The position numbers and the translations under genes were made by a program. From the NCBI RefSeq assembly GCF_004123795.1, contig NZ_MSSM01000004.1, positions 1 through 40,494 on the forward strand: a DNA stretch of 40,494 nt. The letters run 5' to 3'. Under the pieces are notes generated by a model that saw only the letters and a list, made by a program, of their open reading frames with translations, ran no database searches and was not told where the DNA came from. Below, piece by piece: positions 15,970-22,620 of the stretch. The DNA is from Lacticaseibacillus chiayiensis. GTDB lineage: Bacteria > Bacillota > Bacilli > Lactobacillales > Lactobacillaceae. Each line of letters begins with the position of its first letter. The first letter of the stretch is position 1.

Positions 15970-17151
15970 ATGAAGCAGAAACATACTTTCCAAATCCTGG
16001 TCGGTACCTTGATTGCTGGGTACGTAACCGTTTTTTACGGGATGCGGAGTACCATCGATACCTCATTTGCGCAACATGCCGTCCAGGCGGCAACGCAACA
16101 GACCAATCAACTATACACATCCGCAAGGCGAACTTTTCCCGCTAAACATTTGTCCAGAAACATAGTGACTGCAGTGCAGAAGAAGTTGCAACAACTGGCT
16201 CACAATGTTGATGATCATAAACAAAAGCAGACCATTTTAAAAGATAAGCAGGATGCCGATGCTGCCAGTTATATGCTGACCATTGAACAAACGACGAAGG
16301 CTCAAAGCAGCAATCTTGCCCAAACAGCCGAAGATGGTTCCCAGGCTTATAAAGCTTACAAGGCCATTGCCTCGTCTAAGCCAGAATTTGCCGCCGACTA
16401 TCAGCAATCGGTTAACCAACTTTACAAGAAAGCGCTGGCGATCTCGCAGATTCAAAAACTTTATACGGATCGAAACCTGCAACATCCAAAGGCGAACCTC
16501 AGTAGTAGTCGTGTCGACCTTGCCGTTAACGCGGTTGAAAACGTCGAAAATCAGAACTTTGCCAAGAATGTTTTGCCACTAGTTCAAGTTGCTCGGAAAT
16601 CACAGACAAGCAACGATTCAAGCGTCGCGATGGTTAACCCGAACTCAAGCGATCAAAATGGCCAAAAACAAGAAACAGCAACGACTAACAACTCGGAACC
16701 GGCTAGCGGCGTTGGCAAAAAAGATGATACGCCAACCAAGCAGACGCCAGGCAGCAGTGACACTCAGCCTGATCATAACCAAGCTGCGCAGTCGTCCTCT
16801 GCAACGACTAACGGTAACGGCCCGTCAAACACACCAGACAACCAAAATCAACCATCTTCAAGCCCAGCCGCATCAAGCAGTCTTGAGCCAATGACAACAG
16901 TTCTCAGCGGTGGTTTGTATAAGACTTACGATGACGCCGTAGCAGCCATTAAAGTGCAAGGCAAGTCCGTCGATGATATGACCGTGAAATCAGTAACCAT
17001 GAGTGACGGTTCGTACCAGTGGACATGGGGACCAAGTGGCGACAGCGGAAACAGTAATAAAAGTTCTTCCATAAGCACAAGTAGTTTGGCGCCTGCTGCA
17101 ACGCCAAGTACTGACAATGCGCAACCATCATCTCAAACCAAGCAGCCATGA
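15970..17151 (+). CDS. Exported/membrane-anchored Ser/Thr/Asn-rich protein (paralogue B)
   Basis: 393 aa from ATG 15970 (TTGGAGG 8 nt upstream). The signal anchor QILVGTLIAGYVTVFYGM is followed by AQHAVQAATQQTNQLY, aligned with AHAVQAATKQVDTLF of the protein at 12151. A helical region with a YQQSVNQLYKKAL block shared with paralogue A follows, and then a ~110-residue low-complexity Ser/Asn/Gln/Pro region. Unlike A it has a small folded insert near residues 305-355 (TVLSGGLYKTYDDAVAAIKV ... GSYQWTWGPSGDSG), then a second Ser-rich tail. There is no LPXTG. Probably a cell-surface protein of unknown function. Confidence 0.75.
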   Translation: MKQKHTFQILVGTLIAGYVTVFYGMRSTIDTSFAQHAVQAATQQTNQLYTSARRTFPAKHLSRNIVTAVQKKLQQLAHNVDDHKQKQTILKDKQDADAASYMLTIEQTTKAQSSNLAQTAEDGSQAYKAYKAIASSKPEFAADYQQSVNQLYKKALAISQIQKLYTDRNLQHPKANLSSSRVDLAVNAVENVENQNFAKNVLPLVQVARKSQTSNDSSVAMVNPNSSDQNGQKQETATTNNSEPASGVGKKDDTPTKQTPGSSDTQPDHNQAAQSSSATTNGNGPSNTPDNQNQPSSSPAASSSLEPMTTVLSGGLYKTYDDAVAAIKVQGKSVDDMTVKSVTMSDGSYQWTWGPSGDSGNSNKSSSISTSSLAPAATPSTDNAQPSSQTKQP

Positions 17152-17167
17152 TGCTGACCATCGTCTT

Positions 17168-17210
17168 AAAAAAGGCTGGTGTCCTCAAATGAGGGCTCCA
17201 GCTTTTTTTG
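17168..17210 (+). terminator. Intrinsic terminator after paralogue B
   Basis: AAAAGGCTGG...CCTC pairs with GAGG...CCAGCTTTTTTT around an AAAT loop, with small internal mismatches, ending in seven T's. Confidence 0.8.
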
Positions 17211-17352
17211 CCTAATGTAACGATGAATCAGACTTAGACCGCCATCTTTGCCCCAGACTTTTCCCAGCGATCACATCACGAATCTCTCATTACGTCTGTT
17301 ATGATTGAGACAGCTAACATGACGTCAAAAAGACAAGGAGGCCGCTCTTCTC

Positions 17353-18135
17353 ATGCCAACCATCTTCAATGGAATTCCCTGGTATGATCAACACCAGCAA
17401 GCTGTGAATGTTTCTGGTGGCTGTTTGATTCAGGAAAATGGCAAATACTATCTTTTTGGTGAATACCACCAAGCGGCATCTATTGAATTTGCCGGATTTT
17501 CGCGGTATGTATCGTCTGACTTAGAGCACTGGGAATTCACCGGCCTCGCCTTGCCGCTTCAGCCTTCAGGGTTACTAGAGCCGCATCGCATTGGTGATCG
17601 GGTTAAGGTTGTTCGGGCGCAAACCGGTCAATATATTATGCTCATGCACACCGATGATGAACGTTACTTTGATCCGGTGATTGCTTATGCGACCGCTGAC
17701 CGCCTAACCGATACGTTCACTTTTAGAGGGCCGCTGCTCTTCAACGATCAGCCCATTCGCATGTGGCATATTGGTAGTTTTACCGACAATGACGGTACGA
17801 ATTATCTGCTGACGCATGAAGGTGATATCTACCGTTTAGCCACTGACGGTACCACCGCTGAGACCAAAATCATCAGCAACCTCGCACCTGGCACTGAAGC
17901 CCCGGCAATGTTTCGTTTTCACAATCACTATTTTTTCTTGGCATCGCAAAAAACCAGCTGGGACCACAATGATAATGTTTATTTCACAGCCGACCAATTC
18001 GACCAATTGACCGGCCCGTGGACGCCGCACGGCCAATCAGGAAAATGGTCGCACCTTGACCTGCTGACAAACCGCAAAATGTGGTGTAGAAGAACAGTAA
18101 CCATGCACCAACCAGTCCTTGCATGGAAATACTGA
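17353..18135 (+). pseudogene. Truncated glycoside hydrolase family 43-like protein
   Basis: The reading frame gives 260 residues from ATG 17353 (GGAGG upstream). Residues 1-225 look like a five-bladed propeller of GH43/GH32-like enzymes: IPWYDQHQQAVNVSGGCLIQ, KYYLFGEYH, YVSSDLEHWEFTGLAL, MWHIGSFTDNDGTNYLL and EAPAMFRFHNHYFFLAS. After about position 18028 the frame runs into sequence that is the antisense of a transporter gene, so the last ~30 residues are not native and the C-terminal part of the propeller is lost. Probably inactive. GH43 enzymes release arabinose, xylose or galactose from plant glycans. Confidence 0.7.
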
Positions 18136-18259
18136 ACATCGAAAAAACACCGAATCCTAGTGACCGGCCGACACCGATCTTTTTGCCACGCGAATGGTAA
18201 ATTTTCTTCGAGGCGAATTCGTCCCAACCATCGTGGACAACGGTTTTTTTATTTTCCAT
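17984..18259 (-). pseudogene. N-terminal fragment of a GPH-family (MelB-like) sugar:cation symporter
   Basis: From ATG 18259 (AGAGGA upstream) the first ~60-70 residues (KKIGVGRSLGFGVFSMFSIS, then LVGAWLLFFYTTFCGLSAGQ) are a typical GPH transporter N-terminus with the first two membrane helices. The frame then enters the antisense of the GH43 gene and stops at 17984. The junction is near 18030-18040. The gene is convergent with the GH43 remnant, so one deletion between them would explain the loss of both 3' ends. Confidence 0.65.
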
Positions 18260-18289
18260 TGTTTTTTCCTCTTTCACACTTTCAATTCA

Positions 18290-18440
18290 TTATTTTTCAT
18301 CAATTAACTGTTCGCGTAATTTCTTGGCAATCTGATCATCTGAAAGCGCCAGATGGGTATTCGACAATAACATAACCCGTGCGTCTGCCGGTTCCATCAA
18401 GTACTTGCGTTCCCATTGATCTTCATCCGGACCATCGCCT
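18290..18440 (-). pseudogene. C-terminal fragment of an unidentified protein
   Basis: About 50 codons in the minus frame ending with TAA at 18290-18292, reading ...DQWERKYLMEPADARVM...SDDQIAKKLREQLIDEK. The residue pattern looks coding, there is no start codon context, and the upstream side joins a truncated palindromic repeat. The following GPH gene begins 30 bp after its stop, suggesting an original operon, perhaps with a glycosidase. The parent family was not recognised. Confidence 0.45.
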
Positions 18441-18479
18441 AACACACATAGGCTCCTGCGCCGGGGAGCGCGTTATAGA
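18441..18479 (-). repeat. Palindromic 5'-UTR element, truncated copy 8 (left arm only)
   Basis: Read on the minus strand it begins TATAACGCGCTCCCCGGCGC, then AGGAGCC and GTGT, as in the left arms of the full copies. The loop and right arm are missing and it is fused directly to the headless ORF fragment. Confidence 0.65.
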
Positions 18480-18561
18480 ACACGAAAGTAAAACCCCCAA
18501 TTGCCCCAAATAGAACATTCTCCAATGAGCCACCACCTTCTGTGCGCCCCATTCACAACAC

Positions 18562-18609
18562 AAAAAAGCCAACCAGCCCCACGAAAAACTCGCAAAACCA
18601 ATTGGCTTA
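18562..18609 (-). terminator. Probable terminator of the P-type ATPase gene
   Basis: On the minus strand, AAGCCAA pairs with TTGGCTT across a ~30-nt loop that can fold further, and is followed by TTTTTTG. Confidence 0.55.
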
Positions 18610-18663
18610 TCAAACTGCATACATCATGCATGCAGCGCCATCTTATTCTCTTTTAAACCACCG

Positions 18664-20499
18664 CTAAGCCCGAGCCTCTGCCCGAACCGGATCGACCAAC
18701 GCCTGCCGATGCAAGCCATTCCGAGCGCGCAATGCATACAGAATCGTCACCGTATCGACAACTTCCTGCAACATCGCGCCTATGATCGTCGGGATGACCC
18801 CGAAGCTGGCAATGAGCATTAAGCCAGTACAAATCGCAATCCCGATCAGCACGGACTGCTTGGCAATGACCATCGTCTCTTTGGCAATTAACGTGGCCGC
18901 AGCGACCTTGGCTAAGTCATCACGCAACACAACAGCATCAGCTGATTCGCTGGCCGCCGTTGCGCCATGCGCGCCCATGGCAATGCCGACATCGGCAATC
19001 GCCAGCGAAGGGGCATCGTTAACGCCATCGCCAACCATCACAACTGGCCGGCCATTCTTAGGCAAATTGTCCAACACTTCAATTTTCTGTTGTGGCAACT
19101 GCTCTGCGTATACCTGGTCAATCCCGACTTCTTCAGCAACCTTGTCAGCAATCGACTGTTGGTCACCGGAAATCATGATCAAGTTCGCATCATTCAATTC
19201 ATGCAGCTTAGCCATTGTTTCCTTAGCTTCCGGCCGAATCTGATCGGAAAAGGTAATGGCACCGGCATACTTGCCGTCAACATTGACATAAACCGCCGTC
19301 GTATTGATGGTGTCCGTCGTCCCGGCAAATTCCGCCTTACCGACTTTAACCTTATGCCCATCAACCGTCGCATTCACCCCGAAACTGGTTGCTTCAGAAA
19401 CTTCAGTCGCTGGCAAGCGATCGGCTACCGGTACAGCATCGGTTAAGGACCGCGCCAAAATATGCGTTGACTGGCCTTCTGCGCTCGCTGCTAAGTTCAG
19501 CAGCTCATCTTGCGTAAAACCAGGTTGCGGCAAAATAGCAGCCACTTTTAAAATACCGCGCGTCACGGTGCCGGTTTTGTCAAACGCAAACGTCCGGGCA
19601 TCGCTTAGCTTTTCAAGCGTGGTACCAGACTTCACGATAATCCCGTTACGACTATTGCGGCTCATGCCAGAAACCATCGCAATCGGCGCCGCCAGAATCA
19701 ATGGACAAGGTGAAGCGACAACCAACACTTGGGCAAAGCGAACCGGATCACCAGATAGATACCAGCCCAAACCAGCAATAATATAAGCGATTAAAGTGAA
19801 CGGAACTGCATAGCGATCGGCCATCCGAACAAAATGCGCTGGCCGCGCTTCGGATTCCTTAACCAGTTTGATAATCCCTTGATACTGACTATCTTCGGCA
19901 CGCTGGGTAACTTTAACGGTCAATGCAGCGTCACCGTTAATTGTCCCGGACATGATGTCAGTACCTGCGTTTTTGGCAACTGGTTTGGATTCACCGGTTA
20001 AACTGGCTTCATCAACCAAACTCTCGCCTGCCAAAACCGTACCATCGACAGGAACAACTTCCCGCGGCTTAACCAAAATCGTTTCGCCGACTTGGACCGC
20101 ATCAACATCAACGTCTTCAACGTGCCCATCAACCATCCGATGAGCCGTTGTCGGCGCGTTTTCCAGCAACTGTTTCAATTCACTGCTGGCTTTCGTCGCC
20201 GCAAAATCTTCCAACGCATCGCCACCGGTTAACATGAGCAAGACAATCATCGATGCCCAATACTGACCGACTGCCAACGTTGCGACAACCGCCGTAATGG
20301 CTAATAAATCAACGCCAAAGTTACCGGACCGAATTGTTTTCACCATGCCCGCGAACATAATCAAAGCGATGATCGACCCCATCACCGTGATGAGCCCTTG
20401 AGCAATCAATGGCTGTTTTAATACGAACGCAAAGACCAGCGCAACGGCACTGACAACGAGCACCATCATTAACTGCCAGTTCTTTTTCATTGTTGCCAC
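18664..20499 (-). CDS. P1B-type heavy-metal-transporting ATPase
   Basis: 611 aa. TGES (168-171) is the actuator loop. SPCPLILA (263-270) is the metal-binding CPC-like motif in membrane helix 6, the phosphorylation site DKTGT starts at Asp307, and MVGDGVNDAPSLA is the hinge. There is no N-terminal HMA or His-rich metal-binding domain. The usual P1B SEHPLA motif is STHILA here, so the HP dipeptide is HI. The last helix carries QEVVDTVTILYALRA, which differs from the HEG form of CadA/ZntA. It should export a divalent or monovalent metal; Zn/Cd, Fe, Mn and Cu cannot be separated by eye. No metalloregulator gene is adjacent. Confidence 0.88.
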   Translation of the reverse strand: MATMKKNWQLMMVLVVSAVALVFAFVLKQPLIAQGLITVMGSIIALIMFAGMVKTIRSGNFGVDLLAITAVVATLAVGQYWASMIVLLMLTGGDALEDFAATKASSELKQLLENAPTTAHRMVDGHVEDVDVDAVQVGETILVKPREVVPVDGTVLAGESLVDEASLTGESKPVAKNAGTDIMSGTINGDAALTVKVTQRAEDSQYQGIIKLVKESEARPAHFVRMADRYAVPFTLIAYIIAGLGWYLSGDPVRFAQVLVVASPCPLILAAPIAMVSGMSRNSRNGIIVKSGTTLEKLSDARTFAFDKTGTVTRGILKVAAILPQPGFTQDELLNLAASAEGQSTHILARSLTDAVPVADRLPATEVSEATSFGVNATVDGHKVKVGKAEFAGTTDTINTTAVYVNVDGKYAGAITFSDQIRPEAKETMAKLHELNDANLIMISGDQQSIADKVAEEVGIDQVYAEQLPQQKIEVLDNLPKNGRPVVMVGDGVNDAPSLAIADVGIAMGAHGATAASESADAVVLRDDLAKVAAATLIAKETMVIAKQSVLIGIAICTGLMLIASFGVIPTIIGAMLQEVVDTVTILYALRARNGLHRQALVDPVRAEARA

Positions 20500-20520
20500 T
20501 CCCTTTTCCTAAGTACCCTA

Positions 20521-20549
20521 ATTATAACCATTACAATCTAGAATTTCAA
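20521..20549 (-). promoter_or_regulatory. Promoter of the P-type ATPase
   Basis: On the minus strand TTGAAA (20544-20549) and TATAAT (20521-20526) are 17 nt apart, a near-consensus sigma-A promoter about 22 nt upstream of the start codon. Confidence 0.8.
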
Positions 20550-20576
20550 CCTTTTTAGAACGAATATAATCTAGAA
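20535..20576 (-). promoter_or_regulatory. Direct repeats AATCTAGAA flanking the -35 box (operator candidate)
   Basis: AATCTAGAA occurs at 20535-20543 and 20568-20576, 33 bp apart (about three helical turns), each in a longer similar context (TAcAATCTAGAA and TAtAATCTAGAA, then AAC). One copy lies between -35 and -10, the other just upstream of -35. A metal- or redox-responsive regulator is plausible but not identified. Confidence 0.5.
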
Positions 20577-20835
20577 CTGTAACGGTTTAAATTCAGCTTA
20601 AGCTAACTTGCTACGCGGTTCGCCTTTCGCATCGCATTCCATAGCCGCTTTAACAGCAATGATGTTCCCGGTTTATTTTTTGGCTCCCCTAATATTTACC
20701 TTCCATTATACGCTTTTGCAGGTAAAAGAATCGCGTATTTAAGCTTATTTGTGTATTAGTTTTACATGGAAATAGGAATGCTTCAAAAGAATCCTTTGCC
20801 AGTTGGCCTCTGGTCTGATCCATGCCGCTTCATTC
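20577..20835. other. Intergenic stretch with a possible gene remnant
   Basis: A short minus-strand frame at 20598-20672 reads IIAVKAAMECDAKGEPR and ends with TAA. It looks like the tail of a lost gene but has only 24 codons and no start. Nothing else was recognised. Confidence 0.25.
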
Positions 20836-20867
20836 AAAAAAATCCCCACCGGTTTCCCGATGAGAAT
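20836..20867 (-). terminator. Intrinsic terminator of hsp20
   Basis: On the minus strand ATTCTCATCGG and CCGGTGGGGAT pair over 11 bp (three G-U), with a GAAA tetraloop, followed by seven T's. Confidence 0.85.
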
Positions 20868-20906
20868 CTTTAGTGTGACTTGTGTTGCTAGGCAAACAGA
20901 TCCAAT

Positions 20907-21350
20907 TTAGTCAATCGTGATCTGATGGTTTTCTATTTGCTCGCTTGTCATTTTAGGCAGATCAATCGTCAAGACGCCATCAGTGACTTTCGCGCTGATC
21001 TTGGCCTCGTCAACATTTGGCAACTGGTAGCTGCGGCTCATCCGGCCATAGCTGCGTTCAGACATCAGCAGGTTGCCTTTGTTGTCTGAATGATCGGCTT
21101 GCTCTTCATGCTTAACCGCGACACTGAGAACACCATGATCGTAACTCAAATTAATGTTTGGCTTCTCGATACCAGGTACATCCACCTTCACAACATATGA
21201 CTTTTCATTTTCCTGAATATCCGTTTTCAGCAGGCGACTGGTGTCATCACTGCGACTCGGGGTTAAGCTGTCAAAGATATGCCGCCCTAAGTCATTAAAG
21301 AACGGATCATCCAACCAATCATTGCGACGCGTAAGATCATTAGCCATCAT
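20907..21350 (-). CDS. hsp20: Hsp20/alpha-crystallin small heat shock protein
   Basis: 147 aa. After an N-terminal arm (WLDDPFFNDLGRHIFDSL) comes the alpha-crystallin domain: DIQENEKSYVVKVDVPGIEK, INLSYDHGVLSVAVKHEE, and the conserved end DEAKISAKVTDGVLTIDLPK. Small Hsps bind unfolding proteins without ATP and hand them to DnaK/ClpB. The gene is transcribed from a promoter overlapped by a CIRCE operator, and its leader contains a complete copy of the palindromic element. AAAGGAAG precedes the ATG. A strong terminator follows. Confidence 0.95.
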   Translation of the reverse strand: MMANDLTRRNDWLDDPFFNDLGRHIFDSLTPSRSDDTSRLLKTDIQENEKSYVVKVDVPGIEKPNINLSYDHGVLSVAVKHEEQADHSDNKGNLLMSERSYGRMSRSYQLPNVDEAKISAKVTDGVLTIDLPKMTSEQIENHQITID

Positions 21351-21371
21351 CGAAAACTTCCTTTCATTTTA

Positions 21372-21492
21372 ATGAGCGTGAGCTGGCGTGCTTAAAAACT
21401 GCCGTATAAGTGTCCTCGGTCGTAATGACCAGATCTTAATCATTGTGACCGAGATCCGCAAAAGCAAGCTTCTGCGCCAGCGAACGAATTAT
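21372..21492 (-). repeat. Palindromic 5'-UTR element, copy 3 (hsp20 leader)
   Basis: On the minus strand it opens with CGTTCGCTGGCGCAGAAGC, has the CTCGGTCACAATG loop side, and closes with CACGCCAGCTCACGCTCATT. It ends 21 nt before the hsp20 ATG and lies entirely between the predicted transcription start and the gene. Confidence 0.8.
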
Positions 21493-21521
21493 CGTCATTG
21501 CTGTTTTCTTGGAACAACTTT

Positions 21522-21550
21522 AGTATAACACAAAAATTAGCACTCGTCAT
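21522..21550 (-). promoter_or_regulatory. hsp20 promoter
   Basis: On the minus strand ATGACG (21545-21550) and TATACT (21522-21527) are 17 nt apart. The -35 box lies inside the CIRCE spacer. Confidence 0.7.
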
Positions 21551-21563
21551 GTCCGAGTGCTAA
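21537..21563 (-). promoter_or_regulatory. CIRCE element (HrcA operator)
   Basis: TTAGCACTC-N9-GAGTGCTAA is a perfect match to the CIRCE consensus, covering the -35 region of hsp20. HrcA bound here represses until heat shock. On the minus strand the same hairpin is followed by TTTTTG and could also terminate the upstream HesB-like gene. Confidence 0.95.
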
Positions 21564-21622
21564 TTTTTTGTTTTTCTATTCTTTAGCTGAAACTCCCAGA
21601 TCCGTCACCGGCTGCCTGCTAA

Positions 21623-22027
21623 CTAGCAGATCTTACCGCCCAAGGATTTCATTTCTTCAGCCAAATTTTCATCCGTTTTAGGTTTTGCCGTCACATGGTT
21701 CAGCGTAACGGCCCCGTCCAAAATGCCGCTATCATCGCGCAAGGCTAACGAAGCATTCTTGAAATCAAGTGTCAGCCCGCTGCCAAAATAATCTGTTTCC
21801 GGATCACCGGTTGTCAGATGATAACCGGCATCGTTTTCAAGCGGCAACGCGTAATCTTGATCGTCCGTATCCGTCACGACAATTTGGTACTTATTGCCAA
21901 TGGCACAGGAGCCGCCCAATTTAGAATATTTACTTGACCCATCGTCCAACGCTAGGAACAAATGTTGATCCTTAGTCACATGTTTTCCCAAATAAGACAC
22001 TGCAGCTGGTTTGATCGTGATCTTCAT
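21623..22027 (-). CDS. HesB/IscA-like iron-sulfur cluster biosynthesis family protein
   Basis: 134 aa from ATG 22027 (AAAGGATGG upstream); an upstream in-frame extension to 22105 lacks a ribosome binding site. The pattern MKITIKPAAVSYLGKHV, FLALDDGSSKYSKLGGSCAIGNKYQIV and TLDFKNASLALRD fits the HesB-like domain seen in lactobacilli. A Cys is present in GGSCAIG and another near the C-terminus (GGKIC), but the classical CxC triad of IscA is not complete. Role in Fe-S assembly is therefore inferred from fold only. Monocistronic. Confidence 0.65.
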   Translation of the reverse strand: MKITIKPAAVSYLGKHVTKDQHLFLALDDGSSKYSKLGGSCAIGNKYQIVVTDTDDQDYALPLENDAGYHLTTGDPETDYFGSGLTLDFKNASLALRDDSGILDGAVTLNHVTAKPKTDENLAEEMKSLGGKIC

Positions 22028-22134
22028 GGTGGACCATCCTTTCAAATACATTGTGCACAATTCATTTACAACTTTTATCGTAGTCAGTTTCTTCCCCAAA
22101 GTCAAATTTCGGGTTTTTGCCAGTCAACAACAGG

Positions 22135-22504
22135 TTGTCCACACGGGTTATCCACATGTACATAAGTTGACACCCAAAATATAGTATGAAGATCTGAAAC
22201 TGACACCAAATAGACGATTCAAAAAATTCAAGTCAAAAATTTTTAAAAAGCAATCATCCACAGTTTTTGATCGTTCGATTTCACAAACTTCAGCGCGCCA
22301 ATCCCGCTCCACTAGCTGGGAACAAACGTTTTGTCACAAGTCAAAAAAGTTTATCCACAAGTTATCCCCAGATCGGTGGACAACTTAATCACACCCGAAA
22401 ATCTTAGTTATGAACAGTATCCACAGAGTTATCCACAGGCTGAGCAGCACTTTTACAAAAAAGTTACCCACTCTTGACAAATCTTTTTCTTGAACTTTTC
22501 CACA
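22135..22504 (+). other. Non-coding DnaA-box cluster
   Basis: In about 370 bp without genes there are four full matches to TTWTNCACA on the plus strand (22148-22156, 22351-22359, 22429-22437, 22496-22504). At least five one-mismatch boxes share that orientation: TTGTCCACA 22135, TCATCCACA 22254, TTTGTCACA 22330, TTATCCCCA 22362, GTATCCACA 22417. An A/T-rich run lies at 22218-22250. dnaA and dnaN are not in the window, so this is either a secondary DnaA-binding locus (datA/DARS or Bacillus DnaA-box-cluster type) or an origin-like region. Confidence 0.8.
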
Positions 22505-22575
22505 GGTTATTCGCCAAACTTTCGTAAAAGTCTTTTGAAACCGTTTGCTACTAACTACGCAAATGAGTCGAAAAA

Positions 22576-22612
22576 ATCCCCGATCAAGAAACGAACATGC
22601 TTGATCGGGGAT
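22576..22612 (-). terminator. Intrinsic terminator of htrA
   Basis: ATCCCCGATCAAG and CTTGATCGGGGAT are perfectly complementary over 13 bp with an 11-nt loop. On the minus strand they are followed by six T's just after the htrA stop. Confidence 0.9.
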
Positions 22613-22620
22613 CTGTTAGT

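Noticed and set aside
18423-18620. 65-aa minus-strand frame
   Set aside because: It spans the truncated repeat and the terminator region, has no ribosome binding site and no recognisable protein pattern.
22135-22504. Standard oriC
   Set aside because: dnaA, dnaN, recF and rpmH are all missing from the surrounding 40 kb, so it is called only a DnaA-box cluster.
22537-22550. cre-like TGAAACCGTTTGCT
   Set aside because: It matches 12 of 14 positions but lies downstream of htrA, away from any promoter; probably chance.
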